Origin: Omphalotus guepiniiformis
Taxonomy: Eukaryota > Basidiomycota > Agaricomycetes > Agaricales > Omphalotaceae
NCBI GenBank assembly: GCA_028554645.1
Contig: JAQOOI010000043.1
Span: forward strand, 124,001 to 188,000
Direction of reading: 5' to 3'
Length of the DNA stretch: 64,000 nt
A program made the translations under genes and the position numbers. Below, one piece after another: positions 23,845 to 33,652 of the stretch; position 1 is the first letter of the stretch, and the number at the start of each line of letters is the position of its first letter. The notes beneath the pieces are model-generated. The model saw only the letters and a program-made list of their open reading frames with translations, was not told the DNA's origin and ran no database searches.

Positions 23845-24539
23845 TCTACAATTGTGGGTATACGTCTAGCTGCGATATAGAGACTCGATAGAAACGCTTT
23901 TTTTTTGAAGCAAGAAAGAAAGAAAGCAAGAAAGGCGTATTGAACAAGTTCCAAGATCGATAGTACCAGTGGCGCGTACCTGGCGCGAATGCTCGTGATG
24001 GTAAATTATAATCTAATCGATAAGCGATATCGATAAGCCGCAGATCTTACTAAAGGTCCATGGACCGACGAGCCGGAGCTGCATACACGCACCCTTGCAC
24101 GTTTGACCTCGTTCGACTACCTGAACAAAGCAACAAAGCAAACGTGCGTCCTTGTACGATAATGGCAACATTGACGCCTCTCGCATGCCCTGGCCACGAT
24201 TGAATGTTGAAGAATCGGGATGTCGATGAGCCTTAAGGCCATCGGGGTATATGCCAGCTGCGCTGCGTCTGCTTAAGTTCTGTACGTTTCGATTCTATAA
24301 TTCTATCTAATTACCAATTCACTAGTCACCAGTTCAAACAAAATCTCTACGTATTTACCTCAGGCCTCAAATTCAGAGTCCCGCACTACTCCTAGGGTCT
24401 GTGGCTTCCTGACTCGGAGGATGGATTGCTCTCAAGACGATTTGACGCAAGCTCAACGTTCAAGAACGACTCGGGTGCTGCAAGTGGTATTTGACGCTCC
24501 AGGGTGTCAAGTAGGGGCCCGAGTCGGAGGTATCAAGTC
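23845..24539. other. Upstream region of MTAP copy 2, no gene seen
   Basis: It corresponds, inverted, to about 10,000-10,705 in the left arm. The CGATAAGCGATATCGATAAG stretch near 24,018-24,040 is a small palindrome-like motif. I see no coding frame. Confidence 0.5.
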
Positions 24540-26184
24540 CTTCGTTCTTGCGTTTCGTTACGCTTTTTGCGAATATGACGGATACTATGGGGGGTCATGT
24601 AGTTGGTATACTCGGTGAGTTTCAATGAATGAAAGAAAGGAGGGACGAAAGGGTGCTGATGTCGTGTTGGTATACTCGATGTATAGACGGAGTACAAGCC
24701 AGTGATCATTCTACACGGAAACGAATTCGTGGTACCTGCGATTCGAATCAGATTCTTCCTTTTTTTCATCCTCTCTCTCCCCCACCACTACCTCCCCTTC
24801 TTCCTCCCCTGAACCCTGCCCCACATATCCGGCTCGTTCACCTCCCTAGCTACCCTCGTATCCAACCCTCGAAATGGAAATCGAACACGTAAACGTACGG
24901 AGACGATTGACGTGTGCAGGATAAGTTTCACAGAAGACGTGGTTGAAGGGGCTAGTTGGGAAGTTTGTTGGTGTGAGCTTCGGTGACATTGGTGGCGTTG
25001 GCCGTAAGGACGACGGCGGCGACTTCGGTGCGGGTGCGGGTGCGGGTGCGACAGTAGTGGAAGGGGTTGAAGGAGGGGTGGGAATTGAAGAACCGTACGA
25101 CAAAATTGAATGCTTGAATCACAAACTCCAGCTTACGACGGTCGAGGGAAATATGTTCTCCATACCTCCTCCCCTTTCGCAATCGCCCACGCCATCTCGA
25201 CAGCTCTGACTAGTCACTAGTCCGACTCAGAAGGATGAGGTAAAATCTCAGCGCAGAGGAGGAGGAGGAGGAGGAGGATTTGCCGGGGCTTTGGTGTTCA
25301 AGCTTTCGTTAGTCGAAATACGCCCGTGCTCCAGAACACGAAGGTGATAGGTGTGGAAGGGGAGGATAGCGATGAAGGGGATGAAGGAGGGGATTGAAGA
25401 AGAAAGAAGTGATTTAAAAAAATTAGGTCTACCCTCCCTTGAAGCTTTGAAAGCAGCTTGATGCCTAGCGCTTCGTTAAAACGTTAAACCTCGGTCTCCC
25501 CCTAATGCTAACATCCGGAACACCAGCCTGCCTACGACGGACGAGGTAACCAAACCCTCCACACGGGCCTCCTCATCAACCTCCATCTCCGACGCCATAT
25601 TCTCCAATCGGAGGTTGGTAGCTCGGTAGCTCGGTAGCTCGGTCGCTCCCGTCCAATATATCTACGCAGAAAAATGGGTTTTCACCCCCCCACTCCCACT
25701 CCCACTCCTTCCCACTAGCCTCAATAATTTCCGACCTCCCCCTGCATCCCGTATCCTCAGTTCTTTCAAAATTCCCTACGAATCAATAGTGCGGGAGGAG
25801 CAACTCATTTACCTGGGATGGTAGCTTCGTTGACGTGTGTACCGGTTGTTGGGGTTCCTGTTAGAGCGACACAGTTGGGAGCTGTTGATTCGTTGTTGAG
25901 TATTGTTCAGATGCCTGTGGGTGTTTCTTCGAGTCTTGTCTTGCGGGACTTTGTGTGCTAACTTGGTCTTGCGTTGCGTTGCGTTTGCGTGTAGAGAGGT
26001 ATACAGTCGCGACCGGAACAACGGGACAAACGCAGGTTTACTCGCCGTTAGAATTTTATCCGCTGGGATTGAGAGGTTAGCGGGGGAAATGGAGGTTTAT
26101 ATGAAAGGGATGGAGGAAGAGGTTGAGAGGAAGGTGACGAAGTTGGAGGAGGTTGGTTGGGAGGGATATTCGAGTTCGGGGTAA
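24540..26184 (+). pseudogene. ADE2: ADE2 pseudogene 2 (degenerate)
   Basis: Plus-strand remnants of ADE2 lie in order: the exon 1 end (GTAGTTGGTATACTCG then GTGAGT) near 24,600; a broken exon 2 start near 24,700-24,850; debris from the middle of the gene; then the PurE end (ATTTACCTGGGATGGTAGC near 25,810, [16 protein letters not shown]) and the 3' exon ([19 protein letters not shown] near 26,035-26,090) to a TAA at 26,182. Most of the PurK half is lost. It is the mirror of pseudogene 1 and precedes NLR-C on the same strand. Confidence 0.75.
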
Positions 26185-26911
26185 TTTGAGTTCAAGTTGG
26201 GGGTGCGCGTGAAAGGTAGGAAGGTGCGGGCGGGGGTTGGGAGAACATGAGGAAGAAGTGTAGAAGAACAGGAATAACTTGTTCAACGTGAACGTCGATT
26301 TGTTTTCAATTTTGTCGTTGTCAATCTTTATTCTGTCAGGCGGGGGTGGGAAAGCAGAAATGACATAGGTGATACATACATACCGTGTAGACTGTGACAA
26401 GAATGTAGCTTTAAACTGTCAACTCGGAGGGTGATTCAGTATGTACTGGGATGTTATTGCGAGTATTTTGATATTATTTCCTTCTATACATGTGTTTTGG
26501 GCGTGTTTACATGCAAATTAGAACTGCATCAGCAGGGAATCTATATTTCATGTCCAAATTGAAACCATCACACGTCAGAAATTATATATTAAAACATTGG
26601 TTCTCCGGGTCTAGAACCGAATTTTTGCCTCATGCTGTTATCGATTATCGATAACATCTAGGCAGACTCCGAAACTCCGAAATACTGCAGCAGGGGTCAA
26701 ACGGACTGATCTTGATCAAATCCCCCAACTCTTTCTCTTACCTCCATCATGAGTCAATTCTCTGTGGGTCGTACTATGAATCCTTTTCAAACTCAACCAA
26801 GCAACAACAGGTGGGTTTAACTTGTGATAGAAGATGACTACTTAATGTTTATTTTTCTTTTTATAAGCTTTCAGCAGCAAACTTCAACTGGGCATTCTAT
26901 ATCACCAGACA
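26185..26911. other. Duplicated 5' flank of NLR-C
   Basis: It is homologous to the upstream flanks of NLR-A and NLR-B, including a possible leader exon at 26,749 (MSQFSVGRTMNPF then a GTGGGT donor). No other gene is visible. Confidence 0.6.
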
Positions 26912-29900
26912 ATGGTCAATATGTCAAGTAGGTGTGATCAATTGAAATTCATTCAGACACTGATAACTATCCCAGTGTTGGTATTCTCAATAATGCCTCC
27001 GGTATCAATATCACAGGTGGTACTTTCAATGCTATTGGAGGAAATGTCTACACTGTCGATGGTATGACAACCATATTACTTCTATATACAGAAAGCGTAT
27101 CTAACTGTAATGGGTCTAGGATCAGACCTCAAGTCCACTATCATCAATTGGCTCAAAGCACCAAACTTCATTATGAACTTCAGTAATGTGAGAGACAACA
27201 AAGTGACAGGCACTGGGGCCTGGCTTCTGGATGATTCAAGATACATTCAATGGGAGAAGAAAGGTGGATTACTTTGGATACAAGGCAAAGGCAAGTCATC
27301 TTTGTTCATCACACCCTTTCTATCACATAATAAATATGTTGTGTAGCTGGTGCTGGCAAGACCTATTTGTGGTAAGATTTTGCTAAAACAGGGTTCAATT
27401 CAGAATCTAATATCCAAGATGGATTATTAGCACTACAGTCATTGACCATCTTCTCAATGACAGTCAACCTAGCAAAGTGCTAGCATTCTATCACTACTTT
27501 GATTCAGGTGATACTGCAAAGCAGCATTACAGAGGTCTCCTTTTGTCTCTGTTAGCTCAGATCACTGGATGCTCTGAAGATGTTTCTTCTGAGATAGAAG
27601 ACTTGTATAAGACTTACAAAAACAAAAATCAGCTGCCAACTCTTGCTGTTCTTGAAGGCACTATCAGAGCTGCACTTGCTTCTTGCTCATCTATGAAATC
27701 TGTGTATATAATCATAGATGCAATGGATGAGGCAAGTGAGCCAGCCCAGCATGAGGTCTCCATCTTCATTCAGGATCTGCTTGCTCTAAGCAAGATGCAC
27801 GTGCTGGTGACCAGCCGTCATTCTTTGAGAGTTGAACTCAAAGAGAGTATCACTATACAGTTAAATGCTAAGAATATTAGTGGAGATGTCAAGATGTATC
27901 TGGATGAATATATCCCAAGGCTGGAGCTTCAAGGCCATATGGAGAGGGAAGTGACACAAGTCTTAATGGATAAAACACATGGACAATTCAGATGGGTGGA
28001 CTGTCAAATGAACACACTTACACAATGTGGAACCCCAAGAGCTGTGGAACAAGCCTTGAAGGAACTTCCACCTGACCTTGAAACTACATACTTTGAGAAG
28101 CTACACCAGATACCTATGAGGCACAAGAAAGATGCCAAACTCATCTTTCAGTGCATTATATCTGCTGTGAGGCCTCTATCTACAAAGGAGTTGGCTGCAA
28201 TAATGGCCACTGATTTGGACAGCCAGACATTTGAGGCAGAGTATGCAGACCATGGTCTTGATGGAAGACTTCACAAAATTGTTGACACCACATTGGTGAC
28301 TATACAGCAGGATCTTGTGCAGTTGGCTCATCACTCTGTGAAAGAATTTCTGATCACAGACTGTATGAAATTTGAGCAAACTGCATATTTCAAGATTGAC
28401 AATAGACTGGCTCATGGTGTGATGGCACACACCTGCATTATCTATTTGCTTTACTATGGCAGACAGACTCATCTCAGTGGCACTGTGAATCTTGAAGAAT
28501 TTCCATTGGCCCGATATGCAGCAGAACACTGGATGTATCATGGAAGATCAATGGAAACTATGGATGAAATGACTATCAAGAGTGGAATGGAGCTACTTGA
28601 TAACACCAAGGTGGAATTTCTTGAGTGGTTGAAGTTATACATGCCAGATAATTTTTGGCACCCTATGAATATGCAGTTGACATTGATTCAAGTTCAGGAA
28701 CCTCTTTATTATGCAGCCTATGGAGGACTCTTGGAGATTGTAGAGAGACTTAGACAGAAAGGTGCAAATGTCAATGCTAAGGGTGGTTTCTTTAGAAATG
28801 CTCTGCAAGCTTCTGCATCCTCTGGACATGAGGCTGTTGTCAAGCTGCTTCTCTCTGCAGGTGCAGATGTCAATGCTGAGGAGGGAGAGTATGGAAATGC
28901 TCTCCTATGTGCTGTTGAATCTGGAAATGAGGCCATTGTGAAGGTTCTTCTCTCTGCAGGTGCAGATGTCAATACTTGGGGTGGTCTTGAAGCTGCTGTT
29001 CGATCTGGGCATGAGGCCATTGTGAAGCTTCTTCTCTCTGCAGGTGCAGATGTCAATTGGAGTGGTCTTTATGGAAGTTCTCTCCAAGTTGCTGTTCAAT
29101 CTGAAAATGAGGACATTGTGAAGATTCTTCTCTCTGCAGGTGCAGATGTCAATGCTGGGAGTGAGCAGTATGAAAATGCTCTCAAAGATGCTGTTTATTC
29201 TGGAAATGAGGCCATTGTGAGAATTCTTCTCTCTGCAGGTGCAGATGTCAATGCTGACGGTGGATGGTCTGGAAATGCTCTCCTATGTGCTGTTCACTCT
29301 GGACATGAGGCCATTGTGAAGCTTCTTCTCTCTGCAGGTGCAGATGTGAATGCTGAGGATGATTGGTCTGGAACTGCTCTCCTATGTGCTATTCAATCTG
29401 AAAATGAGGCCATTGTGAAGGTTCTTCTCTCTGCAGGTGCAGATGTCAATGCTAAGTGTCTTTTCTATAGCAATGCTCTTGAAGCTGCTGTTCCCTCTGG
29501 GAATGAGGCCATTGTGAAGCTTCTTCTCTCTGCAGGTGCAGATGTCAATACTTGGGGTGGTCTTGAAGCTGCTGTTCGATCTGGGCATGAGGCCATTGTG
29601 GAGGTTCTTCTCTCTGCAGGTGCAGATGTCAATGCTAATGGAAATGCTCTTGAAGCTGCTGTTCAATCTGGGCATGAGGCCATTGTGAAGCTTCTTCTAT
29701 CTGCAGGTGCAGATGTCAATGCTAAGGGTAGTTCCTATGGGAATGCTCTTGTAGCTGCTGCTCAATCTAGAAATGAGGCCATTGTGAAGCTTCTTCTCTC
29801 TGCAGGTGCAGATGTCAATGCTGAGGGTGGATATTATGGAACTGCTCTGCAAGCTGCTGCTAATTCTGGAAATGAAGCCATTGTAAAGCTTCTTCTCTCT

Positions 29901-30062
29901 GCAGGTGCAGATGTCAATGCTGAGGATGGATCTTATGGATGTGCTTTGCAAGCTGCTGCAAATTCTGGAAATGAGGCTATTGTGAAGCTTCTTCTCTCTG
30001 CAGGTGCAGATGTCAATGCTCTTGATAAAAAAACCAGATTTTCTTTTCACATTGCTTCTTAG
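26912..30062 (+). CDS. NLR-C: NACHT NTPase with 14 ankyrin repeats
   Basis: Supported exons are the N-terminal exon to about 27,060, then 27092-27290, 27347-27371 and 27431-30062. The last exon alone codes for 876 residues: NACHT core (Walker B VYIIIDAMDEA, TSRH), RPLSTKELAAIMATDL, AHHSVKEFL, then 14 ankyrin repeats ending FSFHIAS. The intron found in NLR-A and NLR-B after THGQ is missing exactly (GGACA joined directly to ATTCAGATGG), so the frame is continuous. A GC-AG intron (27291-27346) splits the P-loop as in the paralogues. Two repeats are shortened to the same NTWGGLEAAV form and probably derive from one another. As in NLR-B, the first exon has lost one base of the INITGGTF frame relative to NLR-A, so the 5' end is uncertain. 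Confidence 0.8.
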
Positions 30063-30640
30063 TCTGATGTTTCTCTCCTAGCTACTCTTAGGCACTATAT
30101 ATGTAGGCACAGATTTCTCTTCATATAAGCTGAAATATCACTTGTGATTACCATCCGTTTAAATTCAAAAACCAAGATAAAACTTTGAGAGATTGGTTCA
30201 TAGTCAAATTTATCATGAAATATGCATGTACTATTGCCTAACCAGAATGAGTTTAGAAGGTCAAAAGTTATGATAGTAATTGGTTTGACCTGTAAAGGTG
30301 AGAAATGAATATCTTGTAATGAGTTTGTCCCCTATCCACACTCAATGGTCGCCACAATCTACATCAAGAAATGGTGGGTTGAGCTTAACTGTGAATGAGT
30401 GAGAATCTGGAAATTGGTTGAAGGTACATAGGTCACTATCTTGATTGAATGGTTCTTTACAAACACATTACAAACCAACAAGTCACACATATCAACAAAA
30501 GACCCAAACAGATAACATGATAACACTATGACACAAACACTACAACCAAACAAAACACTACAACCAAACAGCTATGGGAAGGAGAACAAGCAACAAACAT
30601 TGCTGGAACTAGTCTTGCATCTTGCATCAAGAAAGAGCAG
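30063..30640. other. 3' flank of NLR-C and outer end of right duplication arm
   Basis: The first 290 bases match the 3' flank of NLR-B. Bases 30,356-30,640 match 2,695-2,990 in reverse complement, which is the 3' flank of the IFI6-like gene. The match ends at GAGCAGAAAT, where ADE2-derived sequence begins. No gene is present. Confidence 0.6.
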
Positions 30641-31440
30641 AAATGACTGTTATTGGGAAGAGTGATGCAGAGGTTAGACTCAAAATTGAGGAATTACTTC
30701 ATTTCTTACCTTCCCCTTCCCCTTTCACTCCTTTCCCTTTCCCTTTCCCTTTCCCTTTCCCTTTCACTCCTTTCCCTTTCCCTCCACCTCTCTCACCCTA
30801 CTTCTACACCACTCCTACCCCCACTCTCTAGCCTCAATAAATAATGGGTTCAGAGTCCAACCTCACCATACTTCTTTCTGTATCCCACATCTTTTCTAAA
30901 TTCAAAATCCCATACAAACTAACCATTGTTTCCACACTGGATCCTCAACTGTCTTTTTCAATATCCAAAGGGTCTTAAGAACAGAGGCATGAGAGTTGTA
31001 GTAGCTGGTGTGGGCAGAGCAGCTCATTTAACTAGGGTAGTAGCTTTGTTGACTTGTTCCCAGTTGTTGGTGTTCTTGTTAGGAGAGGAGGTGGGGTTGG
31101 GGAGTGTCAATCTGTTGTTGAGTATTGTTTAGATGCCTGTGGGTGTTTTGCCTCCTTACCCACCATGACTTTGTGTGCTGACTGGTCTTGTGGCACCTTT
31201 TACTGCAAGGTATCATAGTAGCCACTGTATCAATAAACTACAATACCAACACTAGATTACTCACCATTAGAATTTTATTGACTGGGATTAAGAGGCTAGC
31301 AGATAAAATGGAGGTGTATATGGAGGAGATAAGAAAGAGACTGAGAGGAAGGTTGAGCAGTTGGAGGAGGTTGGTTGGTTGGGAAATTTGCAGGATGGTT
31401 CTAGTTCTGGTATGAGTTAGGGCTGGGAGAGGGTGCAGGT
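30641..31440 (+). pseudogene. ADE2: ADE2 3' fragment (pseudogene 3)
   Basis: It begins abruptly at ACTGTTATTGGGAAGAGTGA, matching the end of the PurK half at 14,432-14,460. It continues through a pyrimidine-rich linker (repeated CCCTTT, 30,716-30,782), a degenerate PurE half (TTTAACTAGGGTAGTAGC near 31,026) and the last exon (near 31,250-31,400). CpG sites of the intact gene are mostly replaced by TG or CA. In-frame stops are frequent. It is a dead copy following NLR-C. Confidence 0.75.
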
Positions 31441-33364
31441 GAGAGATAGGTGGGTAGAAGGGATAAACTAAATGTAACAGACTGATCCCATAGTCATGCT
31501 AACTGTTGTGCCAAAAGGCCAGCAATGCTAGATTTATTCTAGCATTGTTGGATATACTATATAGGCAGTACTTGCTCATATTGCTGAGAGTTGGGCACAT
31601 GCCATTTTATGACATGTTACTTTTTGTGACACTAAAAAGACAAAGACAAAGACTGTAATCATTCTTACTTGTTACTTGTTTTATGTTTTTCTTGTTCCAT
31701 AAAAATACAGTGAGTTCATTCTCAATGCAATGCAATGTAATACAATGCCCAGATCAGATCCCAGTGTTAACACATAACATATTGCATTCATACCAATAAC
31801 CAATCAATCCACAGTGATATCTACCTCTCTTATTATGCCCAGTATGCCTATGCCTATGCCCACACCTGCAGTGAATGTTGAACACCAGAACCCAATGCGG
31901 TGATGTGCTTGGTATGGGATATGAATGAGAAGAAGTGCTAGCTAACTCGAAGGAATCTACCAAGCACTCAAAACACACACACAACACACAAAGACTTTTA
32001 AGTTTGTGGGGTTTGGAGGACTAACAAACTCTGTGAAGTGAATAAGGTTCTTGTAAGAGGAGCTCGGAGAAACAGTCAAAACCAACACGGCACAGATGAA
32101 TCTATGCTACACACCACGCAAACGAACTAATGTGTTGTTGCGCTAAAAACGCATACACACCTGAAACACCTGAAATTAAACGATTTCTACTGTGAATATG
32201 ATGGGAATAAAGGGCTAGACTATGTCCCATAGTGCTAGCTAAAACATAGAACACGAATAGTTAAAGGCTCAAAGTAAAAGGACTACAATGTACGAGTATG
32301 CATCAAGACCTTATGGCTGATATGCCTCTAGACCTTCGGCGAAGTAACTACCTGCTGCGAGACTGTACAGTATGGTCAGACCCACCCTGCCTGGCAAAGA
32401 GCCCTCCGTCTGGAAGTCGCTATTCAAGTATCTGTGTAATCCACGGGACTTAGGAAGGAAGAAACTACACACACACAGGTGTAATAGCCTCATGAGCCTA
32501 CATAACATTGAAAGGACAAAGCTAGAGGTATTGCCGAGCCATCAAAATGGTTTGTTTGAACTTAGCCGACCTCCTAGAACCTGCAGATTGATGATATACT
32601 GGAGATAACACTTTATGATCGGAAATATATGATCGATGATTCCGTTCCGAGATACTAGATGGTCAAAGCTATGAAAATGATTGGTCTCGATGACTGTATA
32701 ATAACTTATTAGTAAAGTAATGACAGAATTGGCCTTCGAGCGCTGGATATTGGTATATCTACGAGGTGCTATGGGGTCTAGATGTCGAAATAGGAGAAAA
32801 TACGGAAGCCCGACGGGATAAATAACTAGAAACTGCCCTCGGCGCCCCTATAAGTACACTGTAAAGCAGTTACGAAGATGAATAATAACGAAATGCATAG
32901 GAGTAGTTCGTTTAGAATGGCTTGAGCGCATGATAAGAAGGGTCTAGATGTACCAAAAACATCACTAAAACATAATACTTACACATATATGCCCAAGAAC
33001 TGCACATAATTACCCTCTAGACGTGCCTACTTACCCAACTCAGTTATATTGTTTCTGTTTATATCCATTTTATACTTGATGTTATCCCTCTGTTCCTTTT
33101 AATTACTCCACTCAGTTTTCTATCTATTTATGAAATACTTACAAGCAGTAGAGTACATATACTGTCATGTATAGGGTCGAGCACCCCAGGTTACGACTGC
33201 CCGCCAAATTGGAGAACTTTACGTATCTTCTAGAGCGTTAAATCGCAGAAGGCCTCTTGATTGTGAACGTCAGGCCCCGGTTCTTCGAGCTGGTAGAGGC
33301 AGACTATTAGGGATTGCAGTGCTTTGATAGAGTGCTAAATATCTGAACATCTGTTGTGTTTGAA

Positions 33365-33365
33365 C

Positions 33366-33396
<31 letters not shown>

Positions 33397-33420
33397 GTCT
33401 GTCTGTCTGTGTCTGTCTGT
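33365..33420. repeat. (CTGT)n microsatellite
   Basis: A tract of CTGT units with two interruptions (CTGTGT) lies inside the decayed LTR-like region. Confidence 0.9.
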
Positions 33421-33647
33421 TTTGCTGTTTCTGGTACTCGTTGAAGGGTCTAGACGGTGATCTTTCAGTTCAGTTAGTCTTTCCAACAGTCTAGCTTGAC
33501 TTTAGTCAGTTTTCTGCGTGCGGAATCTTTGCCAACGCCAGACTACACTCGCTTTTACAAGGCAACCTTTGAGTTTTAGACGAGTTCCTATGTCTTAGAG
33601 TGCTCATTTCGCTGCTATTAGCGTAACTTAACAAATCACCGTGACCA

Positions 33648-33652
33648 GTGAC
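33648..33652. repeat. Target-site duplication, left copy (GTGAC)
   Basis: GTGAC stands directly before the left terminal ACTGGGCCCG and again directly after the right terminal CGGGCCCAGT (56,165-56,169). Closing the gap gives CCAGTGACTACA, which resembles the TAGTCACTACA end of the Gypsy LTR at 59,009. This supports a genuine insertion point within an LTR. Confidence 0.75.

Larger units (their letters stand above)
31441..33652. other. Gene-free stretch with decayed LTR-retroelement sequence
   Basis: No coding gene is supportable. From about 32,250 to 33,652 the sequence runs parallel to 57,280-59,009 with many differences. Shared landmarks are GGTCAGACCCACCCT (32,374 and 57,472) and GTGCGGAATCT...CAACGCCAG (33,517 and 58,902). 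It is therefore read as an old copy of the same LTR-type sequence. The KDZ element interrupts it at its right end. A small palindrome (CAATGCTAGATTTATTCTAGCATTG) lies near 31,526. Confidence 0.55.

Noticed and set aside
31754..31987. A 77-residue cysteine/histidine-rich minus-strand frame
   Set aside because: It is isolated in a gene-free, repeat-derived stretch, with no motif match and no splice context.
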